A stretch of DNA of 64,000 nucleotides. It comes from Alphaproteobacteria bacterium (GTDB taxonomy: Bacteria; Pseudomonadota; Alphaproteobacteria; DSM-16000; Inquilinaceae). Below are positions 17,633 through 27,997 of the stretch, piece by piece; positions within the stretch are counted from its first letter, which is position 1, and each line of letters opens with the position of its first letter. The stretch lies in contig JANQSN010000005.1 in NCBI GenBank assembly GCA_028284045.1, positions 1 through 64,000 of the forward strand, written 5' to 3'. The position numbers were made by a program, and so were the translations under genes. The notes beneath the pieces were generated by a model. The model was not told the DNA's origin, ran no database searches, and saw nothing but the letters and a program-made list of their open reading frames with translations.

Positions 17633-18907
17633 TCACCATCCCAGCCAGTCCGGGCGCAGCGGGATGTTGGTGGCGAAGATCTCCGCCATGCGCCATTGCC
17701 CAAAACTGTAGTTGCTGCGGTAGAGCGTGATCTGCGTGGTGCCGCGGTGATCCTCCGCGGTCCAGGTGGAAGGCAGGCACACCCCTTCCAGTCCCTCAGG
17801 CACGTGATCCTGCATCCGCTCCAGCGCCGCCTTGACGGTCGGCCCGGTAACCTCGCCGTCCGTGCTGCGGGCCGCTGCCAGGGCGTCGTGCATGAAGAAG
17901 GCGGTACACACGCCGCGCATGTAGTGCATGGGGCGCTCGATCTGGCCGGTCTCGTCGGACATCCGGGACACGGCGCGAACCAGGTCCATGCCCGGAACAT
18001 CCGCAGCCCAGGTGCCCGCGGTGACGACCCAGACCATGCCGTTGCCCGCTTCGCCCGCCGCCGCGATGGCGGTCTCGTCCCAGCCATAGACATTCGTCAT
18101 GAACTGGGCATTGACGCCGGCGCGGGCGCAGTCGCGCACCAGCCGCACATTCGACTCGGTCGTGTTGGCGAGGAAGACGTAGCCGGCATCGGCCTCGCGG
18201 ACCGCCGCGCAATGCGCCGAGAAGTCGCCGGGCGCCAGCGAGTAGCGGATCGGCTCCAGCACCTCGAAGCCGAGATCGCGGGCATAGTCGAGACAGGCCG
18301 CCATCGGCGCGTTGGGGAAGGGGTGGTTGTCGCCCATGTACAAGAAGCGCGGCGGCGTCAGGTCCTGCAAGAAGGCCGAGACGTCGGCACCCCCCGTCCG
18401 CCGCCAGTCCGCCGCCGCCCACTGCACCAGGCCCCGGCAGCCGTCGGAATAGGACGGCCCGTAGAAGAAGTTGTAGGGAGCCGGGGTCTCGGTGTGCGGC
18501 GACCGTCCGGTGGGATCGGTCAGGTGACCGGAGGACGAGCCGGAGATGAACACCACCTCGTCGCCCGTCACGAACGGCACCATCGCCTCGGTATCGGCGG
18601 TGCCCCAGCCCAGCACGACGACGGGGCGCAGACTGTCGCGCCAGGCGGCGTAGGTGGCCACCGCCTGCAGCGGGTCATAGCCGTAGTCCACCGTCTCGTA
18701 GGCGATACGGTCGCCATCGACGCCGCCTTCGGCGTTGATGTAGTCCATCGCGTCGATCAGGCCCCGGGCATAGACCTGCGCGACCGGCGAGGTCTCACCG
18801 GTGGTGGTCGCCAGATGGCCGACCGGAATGTCGCCCGCCACGGCGCCGAGCGGCAGGCCGGCCAAGGCGGCCGCGAGGGCCAGACGGAAGGGGGATCCCT
18901 GCGTCAT
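17633..18907 (-). CDS. ABC transporter substrate-binding protein, branched-chain amino acid (LivK/UrtA-like) type
   Basis: A 424-residue periplasmic binding protein with a signal peptide of about 25 residues ending GAVAG. Features of the Peripla_BP_6 fold follow: IPVGHLATTTGETSPVAQVYARGLIDA, YINAEGGVDG, and EVVFISGSSSGHLTDP. The family binds branched-chain amino acids, urea, amides or aromatic acids; the ligand here is unknown. Six or so scattered Cys are more than usual. No permease or ATPase genes are near. The ATG 18907 follows AGAGGATGCG. A perfect FNR box lies 103 bp upstream, so oxygen control is likely for this or the divergent gene. Confidence 0.9.
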   Translation of the reverse strand: MTQGSPFRLALAAALAGLPLGAVAGDIPVGHLATTTGETSPVAQVYARGLIDAMDYINAEGGVDGDRIAYETVDYGYDPLQAVATYAAWRDSLRPVVVLGWGTADTEAMVPFVTGDEVVFISGSSSGHLTDPTGRSPHTETPAPYNFFYGPSYSDGCRGLVQWAAADWRRTGGADVSAFLQDLTPPRFLYMGDNHPFPNAPMAACLDYARDLGFEVLEPIRYSLAPGDFSAHCAAVREADAGYVFLANTTESNVRLVRDCARAGVNAQFMTNVYGWDETAIAAAGEAGNGMVWVVTAGTWAADVPGMDLVRAVSRMSDETGQIERPMHYMRGVCTAFFMHDALAAARSTDGEVTGPTVKAALERMQDHVPEGLEGVCLPSTWTAEDHRGTTQITLYRSNYSFGQWRMAEIFATNIPLRPDWLGW

Positions 18908-18982
18908 CGCATCCTCTACTGATTGGGCATCCGCTGTTGATCGGCGGCGCGGGACTCGACACCAGCCGCCATCGACAGCCAT

Positions 18983-19286
18983 TCTATGGGTTGTAATTCG
19001 AATCTGGAATTGATCGAAATCAAAGACGATGCGGAGAAACCACCCTTAGATAGGGTTGAGCAACCCCGCACAGTTAAATCACCGAGGCAATACCCCTCCA
19101 TCCCGGCAAGAGATGATCCCCGAGCAAGCCTGCTTTTCCTGAGAGGTTAAGCTGCTGCATGGTTGAGTATTGCCTGAAATCTACTTTGTTCCACCGGAGA
19201 CTCTACGCAAGTTTTGCCAAGCGCTTGCGGATCGTCGTTTGGCGTCGGTCCCAGACCGCCGAGCCCCTGCGTGATAGGGAGTACCC
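18983..19286. other. AT-richer divergent regulatory region
   Basis: The region lies between a binding-protein gene (leftward) and an acetate permease gene (rightward). It holds a perfect FNR box and a short palindrome GGGTTGAGCAACCC near 19056-19069. GCAAG (19207-19211) and CTTGC (19224-19228) form a further inverted pair. No gene was found in it. Confidence 0.5.
19010..19023. promoter_or_regulatory. Perfect FNR box
   Basis: TTGATCGAAATCAA matches TTGAT-N4-ATCAA at all ten fixed positions. It is about 109 bp (centre) before the binding-protein start at 18907 and about 270 bp before the permease start at 19287. The closer gene is the likelier target. Confidence 0.85.
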
Positions 19287-19931
19287 ATGGACACCCATGC
19301 CGGCCAGCCGGCGAACCACGCCGACGACAGCGCGGTTCGCCTCGTCGCCATGCCGCCCCTGGAGATGCGAGACACGACGGCCAATCCCGCGCCGCTCGGC
19401 CTGTGCGCCTTCGGGCTCACCACCGTGCTGCTCAACCTGCACAATGCCGGCTTCTTCGGGCTGGACGCGATGATCCTCAGCATGGGGATCTTCTACGGCG
19501 GAATCGCGCAGGTGTTCGCCGGGGTGATGGAATGGCGCAAGGCCAACACCTTCGCCACGACCGCCTTCATCTCCTTCGGGTTCTTCTGGCTCAGCTTGGC
19601 CGGCATCATCATGCTGCCGAAGCTCGGCCTGGCCGACGCCCCGTCGGCCTTGGCCATGGCGTCCTATCTGGGCATCTGGGGCATCTTCGCCACGGTGCTG
19701 TTCATCGGCACCTTCCGACTGAACAGAGCCTTGCAGATCGTCTTCTTCCTGCTGGTCGTGCTGTTCTTCCTGCTGGTGCTGGGCGACCTGACGGGCAACC
19801 GTCAGATCACCCGGATCGCCGGCTACGAGGGCATCGTCTGCGGCGCAGCGGCGATCTACACCGGCCTCGCCCAGGTCCTGAACGAGGTTTATGGACGTAC
19901 GGTCTGCCCGCTGGGCCCGATGCAGAAATAG
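19287..19931 (+). CDS. satP: Acetate uptake transporter, GPR1/FUN34/SatP family
   Basis: A 214-residue inner-membrane protein with six predicted helices. It has the family signature [17 protein letters not shown] near residue 32 and [15 protein letters not shown], where the pore-lining residues of SatP lie. Members carry acetate and succinate, by channel or proton symport. The N-terminus is 30 residues longer than E. coli SatP. Acetyl-CoA synthetase, which would consume the acetate, is encoded about 3 kb away. Ribosome site AGGGAGTACCC is just before the ATG. Confidence 0.92.
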   Translation: MDTHAGQPANHADDSAVRLVAMPPLEMRDTTANPAPLGLCAFGLTTVLLNLHNAGFFGLDAMILSMGIFYGGIAQVFAGVMEWRKANTFATTAFISFGFFWLSLAGIIMLPKLGLADAPSALAMASYLGIWGIFATVLFIGTFRLNRALQIVFFLLVVLFFLLVLGDLTGNRQITRIAGYEGIVCGAAAIYTGLAQVLNEVYGRTVCPLGPMQK

Positions 19932-20099
19932 CCAGCGGGCAACGCAGCGCACCGGCCAGGCATCGCGTCTCTCTTCCGCGGTCGGCCGGCGTGGTCTAAG
20001 GTCCGCCGCACTCGGCCCCACCGGCCCAGCCGCGCCCGATTTGGTCCGCGGTGGGCAGCCGGCCGATGCTCCCGACCTGCCGCCGCCTGAGCGCCTTTC

Positions 20100-20939
20100 G
20101 TGAACGCCCTGCCCCCCCATCCCTCCGCCACCCGGCCCGTCGCCGCGGCGTCCATGGCGCCGCGGCGCATCGGTCGGGTCAACTGGATCGGGACCGGGAC
20201 GCTCTATCGCAAGGAGGTGAAGCGCTTCCTCAACGTCTTCACCCAGACCATCGCCGCCCCGGTGGTGACGACGCTGCTGTTCTATGCGGTGTTCGCCCTG
20301 GCGCTGGGCGGCATCGTCCGCCAGGCCGGCGACGTGCCGTTTCTGCAGTTCCTAGGGCCCGGCCTGATCATGATGGCGATGGCGCAGAACGCCTTCGCCA
20401 ACACCTCCTCGTCCGTCGTCATCTCCAAGATCCAGGGCAACATCGTCGATGTGCTGATGCCGCCCCTGGCGCCGGCGGAGCTGGCCTTCGCCTGGATCGC
20501 CGCCGGCATCACCCGCGGCGTGCTGGTCGGGCTGGTCACCACCGCGGCGATCCTGCCGTTCGCCGGATTTGCCGTCCACGACCCGCTGTTCATCGCCTAC
20601 CACGCCGTGGCGGCGTCGATGATGATGGCGCTGTTGGGTTCCATCGCCGGCGTCTGGTCGGAGAAGTTCGACCACATCGCCGCCGTCACCAATTTCGTGG
20701 TGACGCCGATGACCTTCCTGTCCGGCACCTTCTATACCGTCGACCGGCTGCCCGAAGGCTGGCAGATCGCCGCCCATCTCAACCCGTTCTTCTACATGAT
20801 CGACGGCTTCCGCTACGGCTTCATCGGGCAGAGCGACGGCACGCTGATGATCGGGCTCGCCGTCATGGCCGTCTGCAATCTGGCGCTCTGGCTGGTGCTG
20901 CTGCGCATGCTGGCGACCGGCTACAAGCTGAAGCCGTGA
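20100..20939 (+). CDS. ABC-2 type transport permease (first of a pair)
   Basis: A 279-residue membrane protein with about six helices and the ABC-2 fold: GTGTLYRKEVKRFLNVFTQ before helix 1, LMPPLAPAEL in the cytoplasmic loop, and LSGTFYTVDRLPEGWQ then LNPFFYMIDGFRYGF near the end. Members export polysaccharides, lipids or drugs with a separate ATPase. The listed start is GTG 20100; the ATG at 20154 is an alternative. It overlaps the next permease as GTGA. No ATPase gene is adjacent. Confidence 0.85.
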   Translation: MNALPPHPSATRPVAAASMAPRRIGRVNWIGTGTLYRKEVKRFLNVFTQTIAAPVVTTLLFYAVFALALGGIVRQAGDVPFLQFLGPGLIMMAMAQNAFANTSSSVVISKIQGNIVDVLMPPLAPAELAFAWIAAGITRGVLVGLVTTAAILPFAGFAVHDPLFIAYHAVAASMMMALLGSIAGVWSEKFDHIAAVTNFVVTPMTFLSGTFYTVDRLPEGWQIAAHLNPFFYMIDGFRYGFIGQSDGTLMIGLAVMAVCNLALWLVLLRMLATGYKLKP

Positions 20940-21757
20940 CCGGGCGCGCCCTGCCGCCGGTACCGGCGCCGCGGCTCGACCGCCGTTTCGGCCGCGTGCA
21001 TTGGCTGGGCATCGCCTTCGTCGCCCGGCGCGATTTCGGCCGGGTGCTGAATGATTGGCCGGAGACGATCCTGGCCCCGGTCTTCTCCACCCTGGTCTAT
21101 ATCGCGGTGTTGTCGCTGGCACTCGGCCCCGACCGCGACAGCCCGGCCGGGGAAGCGGCCTTGACCTTCGCGCTGCCCGGGCTGGTGGCGCTGGCGCTGA
21201 TCCAGCGCTCGGTGGAGACCACCGCCTTTTCGCTGGTCTTCGACAAGCTGGAAGGCTCCATCGCCGACGTGCTGATGCCGCCGCTGTCCTCGGTGGAGCT
21301 GACGCTGGGCTATGTGCTGGCCGGCATGGCGGCGGGCCTGCTGACCGGCGCCATCGTGCTGGCGGCGGTGGCGGTCGCCTTCGCGGTCGTGCCGGCGATG
21401 CCGCTGGTCGCCGCCGCCTTCGCCGGTCTCGGCACCATCATGCTGACGCTGGCCGGCATCGTCATCGGCATCACCGCCGTGAAGTGGGATCACGTCGCCG
21501 CCTGGTTCGTCTTCCTGGTCGGGCCGGTGACCATGCTGTCGGGCGTGTTCGCGCCGGTCGACGCGCTGCCGGCGCCGCTGGATACGCTGATGCAGGTGAA
21601 CCCGGTCTTCTACCTGATCGACGGGTTCCGCGCCGGCGTGCTGGGCGACGGCGCGGCGCCGGTCTGGCTGTCGCTGACGGTGGTCGTGGCGACCACCGCT
21701 ATGTTGTGGGTTGCCGCGGTCCGGACCGTGGCGAAGAGCCCCCGCCTCAGGCCGTAA
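20936..21757 (+). CDS. ABC-2 type transport permease (second of a pair)
   Basis: A 273-residue membrane protein clearly homologous to the gene before it: both share EGSIADVLMPPLS-like and MLSGVFAPVD...NPVFYLIDGFRAG segments. The pair probably arose by duplication and could form a heterodimeric channel. The GTG start at 20936 overlaps the upstream stop (GTGA), so translation is coupled. The same frame is open upstream through the first permease, but that is not protein-like. No ATP-binding partner is nearby. Confidence 0.83.
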   Translation: MTGRALPPVPAPRLDRRFGRVHWLGIAFVARRDFGRVLNDWPETILAPVFSTLVYIAVLSLALGPDRDSPAGEAALTFALPGLVALALIQRSVETTAFSLVFDKLEGSIADVLMPPLSSVELTLGYVLAGMAAGLLTGAIVLAAVAVAFAVVPAMPLVAAAFAGLGTIMLTLAGIVIGITAVKWDHVAAWFVFLVGPVTMLSGVFAPVDALPAPLDTLMQVNPVFYLIDGFRAGVLGDGAAPVWLSLTVVVATTAMLWVAAVRTVAKSPRLRP

Positions 21758-21782
21758 GCGGCCGTCGCCTAAGGATCATCCG

Positions 21783-22550
21783 GTGTCCACCACCCTGTTC
21801 GACCTCACCGGCCGGCGCGCGCTGATCACCGGATCGAGCCGCGGCATCGGCCTCACCTTGGCCCGGGGCCTCGCCGCCGCCGGCGCCGAGATCGTGCTGA
21901 ACGGCCGCGACACCGCCCGGCTGGACGCCGCGGTCGGCAGTTTGGCCGACGCCGGCCACACCGCCAGCGCCTACCCGTTCGACGTTACCGACGCCGACGC
22001 GGTCGAGGCGGCGGTCGCCACCATCGAGGCGGAGCAGGGGCCGATCGACATCCTGGTCAACAATGCCGGCATCCAGGCGCGCGCCCCGCTGGCCGACATG
22101 GCGCCGGCGCAGTGGAACGCGGTGCTGGAGACCAACACCACCGCCGTCTTCCTGGTCGGCCAGGCGGTGGCGCGGCGGATGATCGCCCGCCGGCGCGGCC
22201 GCATCGTCAACATCGCCTCGCTGATGGCCCAGGTCGCCCGGCCGACCATTGGCCCTTACGTCGCCGCCAAGCACGCCGTGGTCGGCCTGACCCGGTCGAT
22301 GGCGACGGAATGGACGCCGCACGGGCTGACCGTCAACGCCATCGGCCCCGGCTACTTCGCGACCGAGATGAACACCGCGCTCGCCGAAGACGCCGCCTTC
22401 ACCGCCTGGCTGGAGGCGCGCACCCCCGCCGGCCGCTGGGGCCGGGTGGAGGAGCTGCAAGGCGCCTGCATCTTCCTGGCCAGCGACGCCGCCGGCTTCG
22501 TCAGCGGCCAGGTGCTGTATGTCGACGGCGGCCTGCTGGCGACGATCTGA
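21783..22550 (+). CDS. SDR-family oxidoreductase (gluconate 5-dehydrogenase-like)
   Basis: A 255-residue short-chain dehydrogenase. The NAD(P) loop is TGSSRGIG, followed by NNAG, the catalytic Ser in NIASLMAQ, and YVAAK, the Tyr-x3-Lys pair. The C-terminal FLASDAAGFVSGQVLYVDGG is typical of gluconate 5-dehydrogenase/KduD-like members. The substrate is therefore probably a sugar acid, but this is only family resemblance. The GTG start follows AAGGATCATCCG. It ends just before a hairpin repeat. Confidence 0.85.
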   Translation: MSTTLFDLTGRRALITGSSRGIGLTLARGLAAAGAEIVLNGRDTARLDAAVGSLADAGHTASAYPFDVTDADAVEAAVATIEAEQGPIDILVNNAGIQARAPLADMAPAQWNAVLETNTTAVFLVGQAVARRMIARRRGRIVNIASLMAQVARPTIGPYVAAKHAVVGLTRSMATEWTPHGLTVNAIGPGYFATEMNTALAEDAAFTAWLEARTPAGRWGRVEELQGACIFLASDAAGFVSGQVLYVDGGLLATI

Positions 22551-22581
22551 TCGCGCGGTAGACCCAGTTGAGACTTGGACC

Positions 22582-22775
22582 TCCCCTCCCCCTCGATGGG
22601 GGAGGGTTAGGGTGGGGGTGACGTTGCCGCACGCCGTCGGCGCCTGTGGGGCGCCCGTCTCGCACCGCAACGTCCGTGTCCATCCAATGGTGCCGTCGAC
22701 GGGTGCTTCTTGATCCGGCTTCCCCGCCGACCAGGATCACCCCCACCCAACCCTCCCCCATCGAGGGGGAGGGCC
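22582..22775. repeat. Composite inverted repeat with GC-rich hairpins (family member 2)
   Basis: The left arm (22582-22622) and right arm (22737-22775) each contain a CCCTCCCCC/GGGGGAGGG hairpin and face each other. The right arm's flank (GCCGACCAGGATCACCCCC) is the reverse complement of the flank of member 1 (GGGGGTGATCC, then TGTCGGC). It lies between the convergent SDR and acs genes, where it may act as a two-way terminator or insulator. Confidence 0.85.
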
Positions 22776-22811
22776 AAAAAAACGGGCGGCGGCGATGAAT
22801 GTCGATTCAGC

Positions 22812-24755
<1,944 letters not shown>

Positions 24756-25081
24756 TGCCGGACGTCCCCTCGACGATGTTTATCGGTTGTTGAGCCGTTT
24801 TCGGCCGCTTTGGCGTAGGCGACGCCGCCGCCCGGCGGAGTGTGATCCCCGTCCTTGAGCGCCGGCGCCGAGGCCATGCTCTCGCATTATCCATCTTTTG
24901 GTGTCCCCCTCAACGCCCGGCGGCAGGGATGCGTTAACCGTTCGCGCCCGACGATCGCCGGAGCGCCCGGGCGGCGGTAGGTGGCGTCGTTAACCAGAGC
25001 TTAAGGGCTCGACGACAAGAATGCCGGGATGAGAGGCCGCCTCAGCCGGCCCGCCAACTGACCAGGACAGGACGTTCCGCC
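24756..25081. other. Divergent regulatory region between acs and a small gene
   Basis: It contains a CtrA-type box, a second TTAACC half-site (24934-24939) and no gene-like frame. The acs promoter must lie near its left end; I could not place it. Confidence 0.5.
24990..25004 (+). promoter_or_regulatory. CtrA-type binding site
   Basis: TTAACCAGAGCTTAA is an exact TTAA-N7-TTAA, the box of the alphaproteobacterial cell-cycle and motility regulator CtrA. It is 78 bp before the ATG of the small gene at 25082. In GC-rich DNA two TTAA blocks at this spacing are rare by chance. Confidence 0.65.
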
Positions 25082-25339
25082 ATGTCGCATGACCGGTCAT
25101 CCCCGTCGCCCATGGTCGCCGTTGACTGTGCCCACGAGCTGGCCGATGCCGGCGAACGGATCTGCGTCGCCGCGTTGGAGACGATCATGAGCGCCGTGGA
25201 GGCCGAGCCGGTCCGCTTCGGCGAGGCCGCCGATACCGTCAAGGTGGTCGCCGAGAGTGTCTCGGAGATGGCGAGCGACCTGTTTCCGGAGGCCGACCGG
25301 GTCTCCACCCTGCGCCCGGCCGAGCCGATCTCCGCCTGA
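25082..25339 (+). CDS. Small hypothetical protein behind a CtrA-type box
   Basis: An 85-residue acidic protein, mostly predicted helix (ADAGERICVAALETIMSAVEAE; AADTVKVVAESVSEMASDLF). It has two Cys and no membrane segment or signal peptide. AGGACAGGACG precedes the ATG. The helical, heptad-like pattern suggests a small regulator or adaptor. I do not recognise the family. Confidence 0.6.
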   Translation: MSHDRSSPSPMVAVDCAHELADAGERICVAALETIMSAVEAEPVRFGEAADTVKVVAESVSEMASDLFPEADRVSTLRPAEPISA

Positions 25340-25388
25340 CCGCGGACGCGCGACGGTCGCCCGGCCGCCGCGCCGGGCGCGCGACGTC

Positions 25389-25811
25389 TTAGGGGATCTC
25401 CGGCGCGATGCCGCCGAGGCGGCAGATATGCGCCCAATGGGCCGGATCGACCGGCATCACCGATAGCCGGGACTGGCGGATCAGCGCGAGATCGCCGAGC
25501 GCGGGATCCTGCTTGATCGCCGCCAGCGTCACCGGATGCGCCAGCGGCCGCTCCGCGCGCATGTCGACCATGCCGAAGCGGCCCGAGGCATCCGACGGGT
25601 CGGGATAGTACTCCCGCACCACCTCGACGATGCCGACGATCTCCTTACCCTGATTGGAATGGTAGAAGAAGGCGCGATCGCCCAGGCGCATCGCCTTCAT
25701 ATTGTTGGCGGCCTGGTGATTGCGCACCCCGTCCCAGGAGTCCACGCCGGCGGCGACATGGTCGTCCCAAGACCAGGTGTCGGGTTCGGATTTCACCAGC
25801 CAATAGGCCAT
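25389..25811 (-). CDS. EVE-domain protein
   Basis: A 140-residue single EVE domain, a PUA-like fold thought to read modified bases in RNA or DNA. Signatures: MAYWLVKSEPDTWSWDD at the start, WDGVRNHQAANNMKAM, GDRAFFYHSNQGKEIVGIVEV, and the C-terminal LSVMPVDPAHW. ATG 25811 is chosen over GTG 25820 because family members start there. It follows the YciI-like gene by 36 bp on the same strand, a pairing usual in this group. Confidence 0.93.
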   Translation of the reverse strand: MAYWLVKSEPDTWSWDDHVAAGVDSWDGVRNHQAANNMKAMRLGDRAFFYHSNQGKEIVGIVEVVREYYPDPSDASGRFGMVDMRAERPLAHPVTLAAIKQDPALGDLALIRQSRLSVMPVDPAHWAHICRLGGIAPEIP

Positions 25812-25847
25812 CGCCACCACCGATCCAGGGAAACCTGAACGGGCGTT

Positions 25848-26132
25848 CTACTCGCTCGGCAGCACCTGTCGGAAGGGGTCGATCGCCACGGAGGCGAACA
25901 GGCCGGCTCGGGCATAGGGATCGCCGGCCGCGAAGGCCTCCGCCGCCGCCCGGTCGGGCACGTCGAGAATGATCAAACTGCCGGCCGGTGCGGCCCCGGC
26001 GTCGTCCAACAACGGTCCCGCCAGCCGGATCATCGGACCCTGTTGCGCCAGATAGTCCAGATGTGCGGTCCGGTTGGCCTTGCGCACCTCAAGAAAGCCG
26101 GGCTTGTCCCGACAGGTCAACGCGAACAGCAT
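25848..26132 (-). CDS. YciI-like protein
   Basis: A 94-residue ferredoxin-like alpha/beta protein of the YciI/YCII family. It has MLFALTCRDKPG at the start, R...HLDYL with the conserved His, and a DPYARAGLF segment with the conserved Asp-Pro. The biochemical role of the family is unsettled; one His and one Asp are thought to form an active site. It is probably co-transcribed with the EVE gene. Confidence 0.92.
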   Translation of the reverse strand: MLFALTCRDKPGFLEVRKANRTAHLDYLAQQGPMIRLAGPLLDDAGAAPAGSLIILDVPDRAAAEAFAAGDPYARAGLFASVAIDPFRQVLPSE

Positions 26133-26253
26133 TCTCGCCCGCCACCACTTCGATCATCGCTCGGATACCGCAATCGGCGCCGCCCGTCGCGCACGCCGTG
26201 GCCCGGGGACCGCGGGCCGTCACAAGGCCGCGTCGGCCCCCGCCAGCCCGGGC

Positions 26254-26403
26254 TCACGTCATCTGGCGGCGCGCGTGACGAAGCCAGTGCGACTGAACGG
26301 ACAGCACGGCTTGCGAGCAGGTGGTGACCGTCTTCGCCATCTCGAAGAAGGTCTGCACGTAGGCGAGCTGCACGCTTACGGGCGTGAGGTACCGTCCGGT
26401 CAT
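26254..26403 (-). CDS. Small hypothetical protein (49 residues) with strong ribosome site
   Basis: An ATG at 26403 follows GAGGAGTGAGACA, one of the best ribosome sites in the window. The 49-residue product begins MTGRYLTPVSVQLAYVQTFF, has an amphipathic helix and ends in a basic tail (HARRQMT). No family is recognised. It precedes an unusually AT-rich 250-bp region and lies between tsaD and the YciI-like gene, all on the minus strand. The frame continues to 26451, but the longer start has no ribosome site. Confidence 0.5.
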   Translation of the reverse strand: MTGRYLTPVSVQLAYVQTFFEMAKTVTTCSQAVLSVQSHWLRHARRQMT

Positions 26404-26660
26404 TGTCTCACTCCTCGATCCTGCCCTTAAGGACGTTATTAGGTGCTCCACCAGCTTAATACTCGCAACGTCGAACCTTGGATCACTTCTCGGATAAAGA
26501 AGATCACCTAAATTTGCTTAGAAGACGAATAATTAGCGGTCCATCTGTCGCGAGATCTTGCCTCGGACGCTCTTCTTAACGGCTCGGCCTACCGCGCCGC
26601 AAGAACAAGCCTGCGATGACTTCAATATTTCCGCGGCGCGGGACGTCAGGACCGGGATGA

Positions 26661-27722
26661 TCAAGCTTTGACGCCGGCCCCGGTGGCGGGCGGGGCATCG
26701 GGATCGAGTGGCCAGCGGGGTCGCGGCGCGAAGTCCAGCGGATCGGCCTGTCCCAGGCGCAGCCGCTCCACCCCGGCCCAGGCGATCATCACGGCATTGT
26801 CGCCGCACAGCGCCGGCGGCGGGACGGTGCAGGTCCAGCCGCGCGCGCCCGCCAAGCCGTCCAGCCGGTCGCGGATCATCCGGTTCGCCGCGACTCCGCC
26901 GGCCGCCACCAGACAGCGGATCTGGGGCTGGGCAGCGGCCGCCGCCGACATCGCCCGGGCCGTCCGGTCCACCAGACAGTCGGCGACGGCCACCTGCACC
27001 GCCGCCGCCAAATCCGCCTGGTCGGACGGATCCATCGGGCCCGGCGGCAGCCCGGCCACCGCCCGGCGCACCGCCGCCTTCAGCCCGGAGAACGAGAAAT
27101 GCGGCTCGCTGCGGCCGACCATCGGCCGCGGCAGGGCGAACCGGCCGGGATCCCGCGCCGCCGCCGCCGCCCGCTCGATCGCCGGCCCGCCGGGATAGCC
27201 GAGGCCGAGAAGCCGGGCGGACTTGTCCAGGGCCTCGCCGACCGCATCGTCGATGGTCGTCGCCAACCGCCGGTACCGGCCGACGCCGTCGACCACCAGA
27301 AGCTGGCAATGCCCGCCGGAGATCAGCAGCAAGAGATAGGGGAAATCCACGCCATCGGTCAGCCGCACCGTCAGCGCGTGGCCTTCCAGATGGTTGACCG
27401 CGAGATAGGCAATGCCGGCCGCGGCGGCGATGCCCTTGGCCATCATCGAGCCGACCATGACGCCGCCGATCAGCCCGGGCCCCGCCGTCGCCGCGACACC
27501 GTCCAGGCGATCCGGCGTCAGCCCCGCCTCGTCCAACGCCCGGCCGACCAGACCGCCCAGCCGGGCGAGATGCGCGCGCGCCGCCACCTCCGGCACCACG
27601 CCGCCATAGGGCGCGTGCTCGGCCACCTGGTCGGTCAGCGGCGCGGACAGCACCCGGCCGTCGCCATCCACCACGGCGGCGGCGGTCTCGTCGCAAGAGG
27701 TCTCGATCCCCAGGACATGCAT
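26661..27722 (-). CDS. tsaD: tRNA N6-threonylcarbamoyladenosine transferase TsaD
   Basis: A 353-residue ASKHA-fold enzyme that completes the t6A37 modification on ANN-decoding tRNAs with TsaB, TsaE and TsaC. The protein starts GIETSCDET, has the metal-binding HLEGH (in AVNHLEGHALT) and LLISGGHCQL, and later GLGYPGGP. Essential in most bacteria. The neighbour is unusual: in many alphaproteobacteria tsaD is divergent from hemC, but here hemC is absent and hemD follows directly. Confidence 0.97.
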   Translation of the reverse strand: MHVLGIETSCDETAAAVVDGDGRVLSAPLTDQVAEHAPYGGVVPEVAARAHLARLGGLVGRALDEAGLTPDRLDGVAATAGPGLIGGVMVGSMMAKGIAAAAGIAYLAVNHLEGHALTVRLTDGVDFPYLLLLISGGHCQLLVVDGVGRYRRLATTIDDAVGEALDKSARLLGLGYPGGPAIERAAAAARDPGRFALPRPMVGRSEPHFSFSGLKAAVRRAVAGLPPGPMDPSDQADLAAAVQVAVADCLVDRTARAMSAAAAAQPQIRCLVAAGGVAANRMIRDRLDGLAGARGWTCTVPPPALCGDNAVMIAWAGVERLRLGQADPLDFAPRPRWPLDPDAPPATGAGVKA

Positions 27723-27997
27723 GGCCGGTCAGTCGTCCAGCCGGCGCCGGCCACAGCCACGCCGGGAAACACCGGCCCAATTCTGAACAGATGGTGGCAA
27801 TCCCGCCTCACCCTGGTGTATCTGAGGGGCGGCCGTTGCGACGGCCTCACCCGTCTTCACGCGGCCCCCTATCCGGCCATGGTCATAGATCAGATGCCGG
27901 ATCGCGCGAAACCACCGACGATATCCCGGTCGGTGTCCTTTCCGCCGACGCCCGACCGATCCGCCGCAGCGGCAGCCTTGGCCGGGGAGACCCTGAG

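Noticed and set aside
20051-21757. A 568-residue frame that seems to fuse two permeases
   Set aside because: The first half is a shadow of the first permease; the second permease starts at 20936.
22551-22811. A T run next to a repeat arm as a standard terminator for acs
   Set aside because: The T run comes before, not after, the hairpin in the acs direction.
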